Assembly (NCBI RefSeq): GCF_014650575.1
Contig: NZ_BMVF01000017.1
Span: forward strand, 1 to 64,000
Reading direction: 5' to 3'
DNA: 64,000 nt
From: Streptomyces naganishii JCM 4654
GTDB lineage: Bacteria > Actinomycetota > Actinomycetes > Streptomycetales > Streptomycetaceae
Below the pieces are notes generated by a model. It did not search any database. It worked only from the letters and a program-made list of their open reading frames with translations, and had not been told where the DNA came from. Both the position numbers and the translations under genes were made by a program. Shown in pieces: positions 32,430 to 41,394 of this stretch. The stretch's first letter is position 1. Each line of letters opens with the position of its first letter.

Positions 32430-33682
32430 CGCACCGCCCCCTCGACGAGCCCCTGCGGCCGGTGCGGCCGCACCCGGTGGAGTCCGCCTGGAACCGGCCC
32501 CGGCCCGCCCAGGTGGACCCCGCCGTGCTCGCCGCGCTGCTGCACCGGCACGGCTGGCAGCGGCGCGGCGGCGCCGGCGGACGCTACGGCCGCTGGACCC
32601 CGCCAGGACCGGGCGGCGCCGGGACCAGCCTGCTGGTGCCCGTCAGCCGCGCCTACCCCGACAGCGACGACCTGCTCGGCGAGGCGCTCGACGCGCTCGC
32701 CCGCAGCGGCACCCCGTCCGCGCGGGAGGTGCTGCTCGCGCTCTGCCTGCCCAGCGACGAGATCCGCTGGTGGCGGGACGTGCCGGGCGGACCGGCCGAC
32801 GCCGCGCCCTGGACCGTCGAGGAACGGCTGCGCTCCGCCGCACGTCAGACCCTCCTCGCCGCCGCGCTCGCCACCCGCGCGCGGGCCGGCTACCACGGCG
32901 CCCGCCACCGCCGCTCGGCCACCGCCTGCCTGGAGGACGTCCTCGTGGGCTCCGCGACCGACGGCCGCCGCCTGACCGCCTTCGTGCCGGTCGACCCGGG
33001 CCGCCCGCTCGCCGTGCGGCTCCACCAGGCCGTCTACGCCGTGCGCGAGGCCATCGACTACCAGCGGGCCACCGGCGCCATGGACGCCTTCGACGGCGCG
33101 GTCCGCGCGGGCGCGAGCCGCGAGCTCACCGAGGCCCTCGTCACCCTCGTGCGCGGCACCGAAGGCGCCCGCATCGCGGTCGAGTGGGCGCCCGCCGCCG
33201 GTGTGCCCGAGGACTGCGCGGCCGCCGCCGAGGCCGTCGAGTTCACCCCCGGCGACCTGCCCGTGCTGCGCGAGGCCGGCGCCCGCTATCTGCGGGCCGA
33301 GCCCTCGGTTCCGGTGCGGATCACCGGCACCGTGGTGCGGATGCGCAGGTCCCAGCCGCGCGGCGAGGGCACCGTACGGCTGCGGGTGATGGCCGGCGTC
33401 GAGGTGCCCTACGTCCGCGTCACCCTCGACGAGGAGGACTACCGCACCGCCGGGCACGCCCACCTCCTGGGGCTGCCGGTGCGGGTGCTGGGGCGGCTGG
33501 AGAGCCGGGGCGGCTTCCGCCGGCTCACGGACGCCTGCGGGGTCGTACCCGTGCCGGTGGACGACGAGGAGCGGGACCGGCTGATGAAGTCCGTCCGGGA
33601 GAGCGGCCGGGACACGGACTTCCTCGACGAGACGTGCGGCACCGGCGACGAGGACGCGCCGGGCGCCGGAGAACCCGACTGA
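32426..33682 (+). CDS. Unknown protein partnered with the DUF4365 gene
   Basis: A 418-residue protein, GTG start overlapping the previous stop (GTGA). I recognise no family. The N-terminal ~150 residues are Arg/Ala-rich and partly helical; residues ~150-270 look alpha/beta (VFVPVDPGRPLAVRLHQAVY, then EALVTLVRGTEGARIAVEW). Residues ~300-395 are strand-rich (VPVRITGTVVRMRRS, VRLRVMAGVEVPYVRVTL, LLGLPVRVLGRLESR), which could be an OB-like barrel. An acidic tail ends it. Coupling to a nuclease-like gene suggests a substrate-recognition or control partner. Confidence 0.6.
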   Translation: MTHRPLDEPLRPVRPHPVESAWNRPRPAQVDPAVLAALLHRHGWQRRGGAGGRYGRWTPPGPGGAGTSLLVPVSRAYPDSDDLLGEALDALARSGTPSAREVLLALCLPSDEIRWWRDVPGGPADAAPWTVEERLRSAARQTLLAAALATRARAGYHGARHRRSATACLEDVLVGSATDGRRLTAFVPVDPGRPLAVRLHQAVYAVREAIDYQRATGAMDAFDGAVRAGASRELTEALVTLVRGTEGARIAVEWAPAAGVPEDCAAAAEAVEFTPGDLPVLREAGARYLRAEPSVPVRITGTVVRMRRSQPRGEGTVRLRVMAGVEVPYVRVTLDEEDYRTAGHAHLLGLPVRVLGRLESRGGFRRLTDACGVVPVPVDDEERDRLMKSVRESGRDTDFLDETCGTGDEDAPGAGEPD

Positions 33683-34122
33683 GCGAAACGGCGAGCACGA
33701 CCGTGCGCGGACCGGACACGGGCCACCGAGCGGGGACCGAGGGTGACCGGCATGGGTCGGCGAGGGTGACCTGCATGGGCCGGGGAGCGTGATTGGGCGC
33801 GGACCGGAGCGTGCGACCGAGTACGGACCGGAGCGTGCGGGCGCGGACGACCGTGTGCCGGTGGGCATGACCGTGCGCGGACCGGCGAGCGTGACCGGGT
33901 GCGGACTGGAGTGTGTGACCGTGCGCGGACTGAACGCGACCGGCACGGGCCGGGGAGCGCGGCCGGCGCGGGCCCGGAGCCCGACCGGCACGGCCGGAGC
34001 GGGCGATCGGGCGGAGACCGTGGGTGACCGTTTCGCGGTGGGCGGGTCCGGCTCGGTACGATCCCAGTCATGCGCGCGCTCCCGGTATGGCGCCGCATCC
34101 CACCTGCAGTCAGGAGAGACCG
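33683..34122. repeat. 440-base repeat-rich spacer before thrS
   Basis: No gene. Most of the spacer is a degenerate array of GAC(C)GTGCGCGGACCGG-like units; GACCGTGCGCGGACCGG is exact at 33699-33715 and 33869-33885, with a close copy at 33917-33932 and weaker ones between. The thrS promoter and leader occupy the last ~90 bases. No T-box is recognisable. Confidence 0.6.
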
Positions 34123-36099
34123 GTGTCAGACGTCCGTGTGATCATCCAACGCGATTCCGAGCGGGAAGAGCGCACGGTGACGACGGGCACCACGGCCGCC
34201 GACCTCTTCGCCGGCGAGCGCTCGGTCGTCGCCGCCCGCGTCGGCGGTGAGCTCAAGGACCTCGCCTACGAGGTCGGGGACGGCGAGACCGTCGAGGCCG
34301 TCGAGATCTCCTCGGAGGACGGCCTCAACATCCTGCGCCACTCCACCGCGCACGTCATGGCGCAGGCCGTGCAGGAGCTCTTCCCCGAGGCCAAGCTCGG
34401 CATCGGCCCGCCCGTCAAGGACGGCTTCTACTACGACTTCGACGTGGCCCGGCCCTTCACGCCCGAGGACCTCAAGGCCGTCGAGAAGAAGATGCAGGAG
34501 ATCCAGAAGCGCGGCCAGCGCTTCTCCCGCCGGGTCGTCACCGACGACGCCGCCCGCGAGGAACTCGCCGACGAGCCGTACAAGCTCGAGCTGATCGGCC
34601 TCAAGGGCTCCGCCTCCAGCGAGGACGGCGCGGACGTCGAGGTCGGCGCCGGCGAGCTGACGATTTACGACAACCTCGACGCCAAGACCGGCGAGCTGTG
34701 CTGGAAGGACCTCTGCCGCGGTCCCCACCTGCCCTCCACCCGGCTCATCCCGGCGTTCAAGCTGATGCGCAACGCGGCCGCCTACTGGCGCGGCAGCGAG
34801 AAGAACCCCATGCTCCAGCGCATCTACGGCACCGCCTGGCCGTCCAAGGACGAGCTCAAGGCGTACCTGGACTTCCTCGCCGAGGCGGAGAAGCGCGACC
34901 ACCGGAAGCTGGGCAACGAGCTCGACCTGTTCTCCATCCCCGAGCAGATCGGCTCCGGGCTCGCCGTCTTCCACCCCAAGGGCGGCATCGTCCGCCGCGT
35001 GATGGAGGACTACTCGCGCCGCCGCCACGAGGAGGAGGGCTACGAGTTCGTCTACACCCCGCACGCCACCAAGGGGAAGCTCTTCGAGACCTCGGGCCAC
35101 CTCGACTGGTACGCCGAGGGCATGTACCCGCCCATGCAGCTCGACGAGGGCGTGGACTACTACCTCAAGCCCATGAACTGCCCGATGCACAACCTGATCT
35201 TCGACGCGCGCGGCCGCTCCTACCGCGAACTGCCGCTGCGCCTCTTCGAGTTCGGGACTGTGTACCGGTACGAGAAGTCGGGCGTCGTGCACGGGCTGAC
35301 CCGCGCCCGCGGCTTCACCCAGGACGACGCGCACATCTACTGCACCAGGGAGCAGATGGCCGACGAGCTCGACAAGACGCTCACCTTCGTCCTCAACCTG
35401 CTGCGCGACTACGGCCTCACCGACTTCTACCTCGAACTGTCCACCAAGGACCCGGAGAAGTTCGTCGGCTCCGACGAGGTGTGGGAGGAGGCCACCGAGA
35501 CCCTGCGCCAGGTCGCCGAGAAGCAGGGCCTGCCGCTGGTCCCCGACCCGGGCGGCGCCGCCTTCTACGGCCCGAAGATCTCCGTCCAGGCCAAGGACGC
35601 CATCGGCCGCACCTGGCAGATGTCCACCGTCCAGCTCGACTTCAACCTGCCGGAGCGCTTCGACCTGGAGTACACCGCGGCCGACGGTTCCAAGCAGCGC
35701 CCGGTCATGATCCACCGCGCGCTGTTCGGCTCCATCGAGCGATTCTTCGCCGTGCTGCTCGAGCACTACGCGGGCGCCTTCCCGGCGTGGCTGGCCCCGG
35801 TGCAGGCCATCGGCATCCCGGTGGGCGACGCGCACGTGGAGTACCTCCAGAAGTTCGCCGCGGACGCGAAGAGGAAGGGCCTGCGGGTCGAGGTGGACTC
35901 CTCCTCGGACCGTATGCAGAAGAAGATCCGGACCGCGCAGAAGCAGAAGGTCCCCTTCATGATCATCGTCGGTGACGACGACATGAACGCGGGCACGGTG
36001 TCCTTCCGCTACCGCGACGGCTCCCAGGAGAACGGCATTCCGCGGGACGAGGCCATCGCCAAGCTCGTCGACGTGGTGGAGCGCCGCGCGCAGGTGTGA
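34123..36099 (+). CDS. thrS: Threonine--tRNA ligase
   Basis: A 658-residue class II synthetase charging tRNA-Thr. Domains in order: TGS (1-65), the editing domain (about 70-225) with HSTAHVMAQAVQELFP, the catalytic core with motif 2 around LFEFGTVYRYEKSG and the zinc Cys in MNCPMH, GFTQDDAHIYC, then the C-terminal anticodon domain (about 555-658, VQAIGIPVGDAHVEY). AGGAG seven bases upstream fixes the GTG at 34123. Length is usual for the family. It opens the conserved thrS-HIT-pgsA-pimA block. Confidence 0.97.
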   Translation: MSDVRVIIQRDSEREERTVTTGTTAADLFAGERSVVAARVGGELKDLAYEVGDGETVEAVEISSEDGLNILRHSTAHVMAQAVQELFPEAKLGIGPPVKDGFYYDFDVARPFTPEDLKAVEKKMQEIQKRGQRFSRRVVTDDAAREELADEPYKLELIGLKGSASSEDGADVEVGAGELTIYDNLDAKTGELCWKDLCRGPHLPSTRLIPAFKLMRNAAAYWRGSEKNPMLQRIYGTAWPSKDELKAYLDFLAEAEKRDHRKLGNELDLFSIPEQIGSGLAVFHPKGGIVRRVMEDYSRRRHEEEGYEFVYTPHATKGKLFETSGHLDWYAEGMYPPMQLDEGVDYYLKPMNCPMHNLIFDARGRSYRELPLRLFEFGTVYRYEKSGVVHGLTRARGFTQDDAHIYCTREQMADELDKTLTFVLNLLRDYGLTDFYLELSTKDPEKFVGSDEVWEEATETLRQVAEKQGLPLVPDPGGAAFYGPKISVQAKDAIGRTWQMSTVQLDFNLPERFDLEYTAADGSKQRPVMIHRALFGSIERFFAVLLEHYAGAFPAWLAPVQAIGIPVGDAHVEYLQKFAADAKRKGLRVEVDSSSDRMQKKIRTAQKQKVPFMIIVGDDDMNAGTVSFRYRDGSQENGIPRDEAIAKLVDVVERRAQV

Positions 36100-36123
36100 T
36101 CCGGCCCCCCGAAGCGGGCGGCG

Positions 36124-36154
36124 AAGGCCCCCGAGGGCAGCCTCGGGGGCCTTT
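36124..36154 (+). terminator. Terminator after thrS
   Basis: A perfect 13-bp stem (36124-36136 with 36141-36153), loop GCAG, and a short T tract. It separates thrS from the HIT gene. Confidence 0.8.
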
Positions 36155-36189
36155 CCCGGTCGCGGGCCGGGACGCCATATGCTGCACGC

Positions 36190-36738
36190 ATGACGAGTGA
36201 GCCGGAGCAGCAGATCGGAGTGGGGACGCAGGACGCGTTCCAGCGCCTGTGGACGCCCCACCGGATGGCCTACATCCAGGGCGAGAACAAGCCGACCGGC
36301 CCCGGCGCCGGCGACGGCTGCCCCTTCTGCTCCATCCCGGCCAAGTCCGACGAGGACGGCCTGATCGTCCGGCGCGGCGAGCAGGTGTACGCGGTGCTCA
36401 ACCTCTACCCGTACAACGGCGGCCACCTGATGACCGTGCCCTACCGGCACGTCGCCGACTACACCGACCTCACGGCCGCGGAGACCGCCGAGCTGGGGGA
36501 GCTGACCAAGCAGGCGATGCGGGCCCTGCGCACCGCCTCCGGCGCCCAGGGCTTCAACATCGGCATGAACCAGGGCTCGGTCGCGGGCGCCGGCATCGCC
36601 GCCCACCTCCACCAGCACATCGTGCCCCGCTGGGGCGGCGACACCAACTTCATGCCGGTGGTCGGCCACACGCGCGTACTGCCCCAACTCCTCGCCGACA
36701 CCCGCAAGATGCTCGCGGAGGCCTGGCCGGCGACCTGA
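36190..36738 (+). CDS. HIT-family nucleotide hydrolase/phosphorylase
   Basis: A 182-residue histidine-triad protein. The triad HLHQHIVPR has His 139, 141 and 143; a CPFC pair at 44-47 resembles a zinc site. The orthologue at the same place in mycobacteria (between thrS and pgsA) is a diadenosine tetraphosphate (Ap4A) phosphorylase, so a similar role in clearing Ap4A made by synthetases such as ThrS is likely. Substrate not proven from sequence. The ATG at 36190 comes soon after the thrS terminator. Confidence 0.88.
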   Translation: MTSEPEQQIGVGTQDAFQRLWTPHRMAYIQGENKPTGPGAGDGCPFCSIPAKSDEDGLIVRRGEQVYAVLNLYPYNGGHLMTVPYRHVADYTDLTAAETAELGELTKQAMRALRTASGAQGFNIGMNQGSVAGAGIAAHLHQHIVPRWGGDTNFMPVVGHTRVLPQLLADTRKMLAEAWPAT

Positions 36739-36860
36739 GGACCGCGACCGTCCGGCGCTCTAGGACGAGGCCGCTCGGGCCGACGGGCCGGTCCGGGGGC
36801 AGAGCCCCCGGAGGTCGAACGTCCGTCCAGTACGCCGTACCGCCCACGCCGCCACAGGCG

Positions 36861-38516
36861 CTACGCGTCGTAGACGTCGGCCTTCTTCGGCGACGCCTCC
36901 TGGATCGCGCCGCTGAGGACCGACGAGCGGGAGCCGAACTTCTCCACGTCCACGCCGTTCTCCCGGAGAACCTTCAGCGCCGCCGCGTGCACCACCCGCA
37001 GCACGGGAGTGGCGGCGCGCAGCGCGTCGTCGGCCATGAAGCGGTGGCGCCAGGGCTGGTCGGCCCAGGCGTGCCGCAGACCGAACGGCTCGGGCAGGGT
37101 CAGGCTGCCGCCGAGCCAGTTCAGCAGCGGAGGGTAGGCGGTGAGCGGGGCGCGGGCGGCCAGCCGTACGACCTCGTCGGCGTCGACCAGGGGGAGCTTG
37201 ACCTTGCGGGTCTCCCAGAAGCGGACCGCCTTCTGCACCTCCTTCTCCCTGGCCGCCGGCTTCTCGTTGAACAGGGAGTTGACCGGGCCCAGGGCGTGCC
37301 CGGTGACCTCGATACGCAGGGTGTCGTGCAGCACCGTCACCGTGATCAGCATGGTGATCACCAGGTGCCCGTCCCACAGGGTCCACTGCACGCCCAGGTA
37401 GTGCCGGTCGCCGCCGCCGAACTGCTGCTTGTTGCAGATGTCCTGTATGGCGTGCGTCTTGACGGTGTACGCCTCGACGTCGGTGCCGCTCGGCCGGGAG
37501 ACCTCCTTGGCGTTCTCCCCGATCGGGGTGACGACCCAGTGCTTGATGGACGGCTTGGGGAAACCGCCGGTGTTGATGGGGGTGCGCTCCAGCATCCCGA
37601 GGCCGCCCTGGATCGCGGTGATCACGTCCCAGCTGCGGAAGGGGTGGAAGTCCTTGCCCGGCTCGGCGGAGACCAGTTCCTCGGCCAACTGCCAGCTGCC
37701 CCACCGGGTGCCCATGCCGAGTATGCCCTTGGGCCCCGCGTAGAAGACCGAGTTGGAGCGCTGCTCGGCGCTGAGCCGGGCGAGCTCCTTGCGCACCTGC
37801 TCGGCCGCGTCACCGGGGCTGCCCGGCACCGCCTCGGGGATCTTGGCGCCCACGCCGCCGCCGGAGAGCAGGCCCTCCCAGCGCTCCCGCAGGTCGCGCG
37901 CCGTGCGCTCGCAGATCCGCTTGGCCCAGAACCAGCCGACGACCGGCATGATCACCGTCGCACGCGCGTACCACGCCCAGAAGCCGTGGAAGGGCATCTT
38001 GATCAGGAACAGCACGGCGAGCGCGCCCATCGCGACCAGCAGCACCGTGCCGAGGGCGCTCGCGCGCTTGTCCTCACGCCGGCTGACGTTGGTGCGCAGC
38101 ACGAACACCAGCAGCCACACCAGGAAGCCGGGCAGGAACAGCACCCCGCACAGCACGGTGACGGCCGTGAGCCAGTTGTCCCGCTCGCGGCGGATGCGGT
38201 GGGCGGCCAGGCAGTGCTCCACCACCACCTGCGGCTCCAGCCCGAAGGACTGGATGAGGGGCAGCCGCCCGGCGCCGAGCATCCGGTCGATCACCGCGCG
38301 GGAGAACGCCTCGCCGAGCCGGGGCCGGAAGATCTTCCCCCACCGGCGGGGCGGGCTGACCTTCGACTGGTGCCACTCGTTGTCCGCGGCGAGGATCTTG
38401 GTCACCTCGTCGTCCCGGTACGCGGCCGCGGCCAGCGCGTAGGTGGCCGCCGTCTGCCCCGCCGAGCCCGACAGGGGCACCTGCGCCCCGGGACTGAAAT
38501 CGAATCCGTCCGTCAC
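36861..38516 (-). CDS. Large streptomycete membrane protein, unknown function
   Basis: A 551-residue protein. After ~110 soluble residues (TAATYALAAAAYRDDEVTKIL...) there is a pair of strong helices (about 118-143), another pair (about 157-210), then a ~320-residue soluble part rich in beta segments with DICNKQQFGGGDRHYLGVQ and an amphipathic end. No enzyme motif recognised. The GTG at 38516 (VTDGFDFSPGAQ) is preferred over a longer start that adds an Ala-rich stretch. It reads away from the PIM genes and is not in the equivalent mycobacterial block. Confidence 0.75.
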   Translation of the reverse strand: MTDGFDFSPGAQVPLSGSAGQTAATYALAAAAYRDDEVTKILAADNEWHQSKVSPPRRWGKIFRPRLGEAFSRAVIDRMLGAGRLPLIQSFGLEPQVVVEHCLAAHRIRRERDNWLTAVTVLCGVLFLPGFLVWLLVFVLRTNVSRREDKRASALGTVLLVAMGALAVLFLIKMPFHGFWAWYARATVIMPVVGWFWAKRICERTARDLRERWEGLLSGGGVGAKIPEAVPGSPGDAAEQVRKELARLSAEQRSNSVFYAGPKGILGMGTRWGSWQLAEELVSAEPGKDFHPFRSWDVITAIQGGLGMLERTPINTGGFPKPSIKHWVVTPIGENAKEVSRPSGTDVEAYTVKTHAIQDICNKQQFGGGDRHYLGVQWTLWDGHLVITMLITVTVLHDTLRIEVTGHALGPVNSLFNEKPAAREKEVQKAVRFWETRKVKLPLVDADEVVRLAARAPLTAYPPLLNWLGGSLTLPEPFGLRHAWADQPWRHRFMADDALRAATPVLRVVHAAALKVLRENGVDVEKFGSRSSVLSGAIQEASPKKADVYDA

Positions 38517-38685
38517 TGCCGCCCCCACTGCCGCCGCGTCTGCACCTGCGGCCTTCCCGACTTCCCTGCCCCGCACACCTGTTGATCAGGTCATCAGCGT
38601 ATCCGTACCCACCCGCGCCGGAGGGCGGACGGCCGAAGCCGCCCGCCCGTGCGAAGTGAAGCGTTCCGTGCCCGCGCGGCCGCCG

Positions 38686-38730
38686 GGTTGTGCGCCGGGC
38701 GTGCCAACGGCCCGGGCGCACAACCTTTTT
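38686..38730. terminator. Hairpin with T-run between membrane protein and EF-G2 genes
   Basis: An 11-bp stem (38686-38696 with 38715-38725) with an inner GGGC/GCCC pair, then TTTTT on the plus strand. Both flanking genes are on the minus strand, so the U-run points the wrong way for EF-G2; the stem itself could still end its transcript. Confidence 0.55.
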
Positions 38731-38738
38731 GGCCACGA

Positions 38739-40937
38739 CTACGACTCCTCGCGCTCCTGCTGCCGCAGCCGGTCGGCCACCTGCGGCGGCATCGGCTCGT
38801 GACGGACGTAGCGGCGGTCGAAGCGGGCGGTGCCGTGGGACAGGGACCGCAGGTCGACCGCGTACCGGCCGATCTCGATCTCCGGCACCTCGGCCCGTAC
38901 GAGGGTGCGGCCGCCGCTGACCTGCTCGGTGCCCTGCACGCGGCCGCGCCGGCCGGACAGGTCGCTCATCACGGCGCCCACGTACTCGTCGCCGACCAGC
39001 ACGCTCACCTCGGCCACCGGCTCCAGCAGGTGGATCTTCGCGTCGGCCGCCGCCTCGCGCAGCGCGAGCGCGCCCGCCGTCTGGAAGGCCGCGTCGGAGG
39101 AGTCCACCGAGTGCGCCTTGCCGTCCAGCAGCGTGACCCGGACGTCGATCAGCGGATGGCCCGCGGCGACGCCCTTCGCGGCCTGCGCGCGCACGCCCTT
39201 CTCGACGGACGGGATGAACTGCCGGGGCACGGCCCCGCCGACCACCTTGTCGACGAACTCGATGCCCGAGCCACCGGGCAGCGGCTCCACCTCGATCTCG
39301 CAGATCGCGTACTGCCCGTGCCCGCCGGACTGCTTGACGTGCCGGCCGCGGCCCGCCGCCCGGTCCGCGAACGTCTCCCGCAGGGAGACCTTGTGCGGTA
39401 CGACGTCGACCTGGACGCCGTAGCGGCTGCGCAGCCGCTCCAGGGCCACGTCCGCGTGGGCCTCGCCCAGGCACCACAGCACCACCTGGTGGGTGTCCTG
39501 GTTCTGCTCCAGGCGCATGGTGGGATCCTCGGCGACCAGCCGGGACAGGCCCTGGGACAGCTTGTCCTCGTCCGCCTTGCTGTGCGCCTGGATGGCCACC
39601 GGCAGCAGCGGGTCGGGCATCTGCCAGGGCTCCATCAGCAGCGGGTCGTCCTTCGAGGACAGGGTGTCGCCGGTCTCCGCGCGGCCCAGCTTGGCCACGC
39701 ACACCAGGTCGCCGGCGACGGCGTGCGTCACCGGGTGCTGCTGCTTGCCGAACGGCGTGGACAGCGCGCCGATCCGCTCGTCCACGTCGTGGTCCTCGTG
39801 CCCGCGGTCGGCCAGCCCGTGCCCGGAGACGTGCACCGTCTCGTCGGGGCGCAGGGTGCCGGAGAAGACGCGGACCAGGGAGATCCGGCCGACGTAGGGG
39901 TCGGAGGAGGTCTTGACGACCTCGGCGACCAGCGGCCCCTCGGTGTCGCAGGCCTTGAGCTCGCGCGGCTCGCCGTCGGTGGTGGTGACCCCGGGCAGGG
40001 GATGCTCGAACGGGGTCGGGAAGCCGCCGGTGATCAGCTCCAGCAGCTCCACCGTGCCCAGGCCCTGCCGGGCGCCGTCGGCCGCGGGGGCGGCGGCCAG
40101 GACGGGGAAGAACGCTCCGCGTGCGACGGCCCGCTCCAGGTCCTGGATCAGCGTCGTGACGTCGACCTGCTCGCCGCCGAGGTAGCGGTCCATGAGGGTC
40201 TCGTCCTCGCTCTCGGCGATGATCCCCTCGATGAGCCGGTTGCGGGCCTCCTCAAGGCCCGGCAGCTGGTCCTCGCCCGGCTCGGACTCCTTGCGCTCGC
40301 CGGCGGAGTAGTCGAACAGCTTGCGCGTCAGCAGCCCGGTCAGGCCGGTCACGGGCGCGTGCCCGTCGGGGCCCTGCGGGCCGTGCAGGGGCAGGTACAG
40401 CGGCAGCACCGCGTCGGGGTCGTCCGCGCCGAAGGCCTCCGCGCAGACCCGGGTCATCTCCTCGAAGTCCGCGCGGGCGGCCTCAAGGTGGGTGATCACG
40501 ATGGCGCGCGGCATGCCGACCGCCGCGCACTCCTCCCACACCATGCGGGTCGAGCCGTCCACGCCGTCCGAGGCCGAGACGACGAAAAGGGCCGCGTCCG
40601 CCGGTCGCAGACCGGCCCTGAGCTCCCCGACGAAGTCGGCGTAGCCGGGGGTGTCCAGAAGGTTGATCTTGATGCCGTCCCATTCGACCGGCACCAGGGA
40701 GAGCTGCACCGAGCGCTGCTGCCGGTGCTCGATCTCGTCGTAGTCCGAGACGGTGCCGCCGTCCTCGACGCGGCCCGCCCGGTTCACGGCCCCCGCGGTC
40801 AGCGCGAGAGCCTCCACCAAGGTCGTCTTGCCCGATCCGGAGTGGCCGACCAGCACCACATTCCGTACGGACGCGGGATGGTCGGCCGCCACTGCCCTGC
40901 CGGCGGCCCCGGGGTGTGTATGCGCCTTGTCGCCCAT
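38739..40937 (-). CDS. Elongation factor G-like protein (EF-G2)
   Basis: A 732-residue translational GTPase relative with all five EF-G domains. The P-loop is GHSGSGKTT (31-39) instead of the EF-G form with VDHGK; G3 is DTPGYADF (D95); the G4 guanine-binding NKxD is replaced by THLE (149-152). Domain IV (GGHGQYAICEIEVEPL) and domain V (LSGRRGRVQGTE) are present. Related actinobacterial EF-G2 proteins do not replace EF-G in translation and their role is unclear. GGGAGG precedes the ATG at 40937. It is divergent from pgsA across a long repeat-filled spacer. Confidence 0.88.
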   Translation of the reverse strand: MGDKAHTHPGAAGRAVAADHPASVRNVVLVGHSGSGKTTLVEALALTAGAVNRAGRVEDGGTVSDYDEIEHRQQRSVQLSLVPVEWDGIKINLLDTPGYADFVGELRAGLRPADAALFVVSASDGVDGSTRMVWEECAAVGMPRAIVITHLEAARADFEEMTRVCAEAFGADDPDAVLPLYLPLHGPQGPDGHAPVTGLTGLLTRKLFDYSAGERKESEPGEDQLPGLEEARNRLIEGIIAESEDETLMDRYLGGEQVDVTTLIQDLERAVARGAFFPVLAAAPAADGARQGLGTVELLELITGGFPTPFEHPLPGVTTTDGEPRELKACDTEGPLVAEVVKTSSDPYVGRISLVRVFSGTLRPDETVHVSGHGLADRGHEDHDVDERIGALSTPFGKQQHPVTHAVAGDLVCVAKLGRAETGDTLSSKDDPLLMEPWQMPDPLLPVAIQAHSKADEDKLSQGLSRLVAEDPTMRLEQNQDTHQVVLWCLGEAHADVALERLRSRYGVQVDVVPHKVSLRETFADRAAGRGRHVKQSGGHGQYAICEIEVEPLPGGSGIEFVDKVVGGAVPRQFIPSVEKGVRAQAAKGVAAGHPLIDVRVTLLDGKAHSVDSSDAAFQTAGALALREAAADAKIHLLEPVAEVSVLVGDEYVGAVMSDLSGRRGRVQGTEQVSGGRTLVRAEVPEIEIGRYAVDLRSLSHGTARFDRRYVRHEPMPPQVADRLRQQEREES

Positions 40938-41163
40938 GATCCTGCCTCCCGTTGACGGTGAGGTCACTGTGGGCGCGGACACGCGGCACCGCGTGCACTG
41001 GCGGCTCCTGCGACGCCCGCGGTCCTTCGAGCTTTCCACTCCCGTCACCGCCCGTCCATACGAACAACCCGATCCCGCCGGGCCCCGCACCCCCGCCCAC
41101 TGCAACCCGGCACCCCCACGACCCCGCCCGGGTCTCCCCGGGGCCGTGGCCCCCGGGGAGGTC

Positions 41164-41290
41164 CTCCGGACCGGCGTTCGGGCGCTCGGGATCCGGCCCG
41201 GTGTCTGGGTCCTCGGGATCCGGCCCGGCGTCCGGGCCTCGGCCGCCGGGCCGCCGTCCGGGTCTCGGCATCCGGCCCTCGGCGTCCGGC
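41164..41290. repeat. 26/27-base tandem repeat, four to five copies
   Basis: Units beginning CTCGG(G/C)(A/C)(T/G)CCGG and ending TCCGGG(T/C)C start near 41185, 41212, 41238 and 41264, with a degenerate one before. The first two share CTCGGGATCCGGCCCGG exactly. A minisatellite-like array. Confidence 0.65.
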
Positions 41291-41394
41291 CGGGGTTCGG
41301 TGCCTTGGCTTAGTGCCTGGTGCCTGGGGCCTCGGGCCTGGGCATCCGGGGTGCCCCGGCTGCCGCCCTGCCGCCTTGTCCGCGGCTTGTTGCC

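Noticed and set aside
33683..34122. CRISPR array in the repeat-rich spacers
   Set aside because: Repeats are degenerate, tandem and of uneven spacing, without unique spacers of constant length, and no cas gene is present.
34024..34122. T-box leader upstream of thrS
   Set aside because: No specifier loop or conserved T-box sequence is visible, and the leader is too short.
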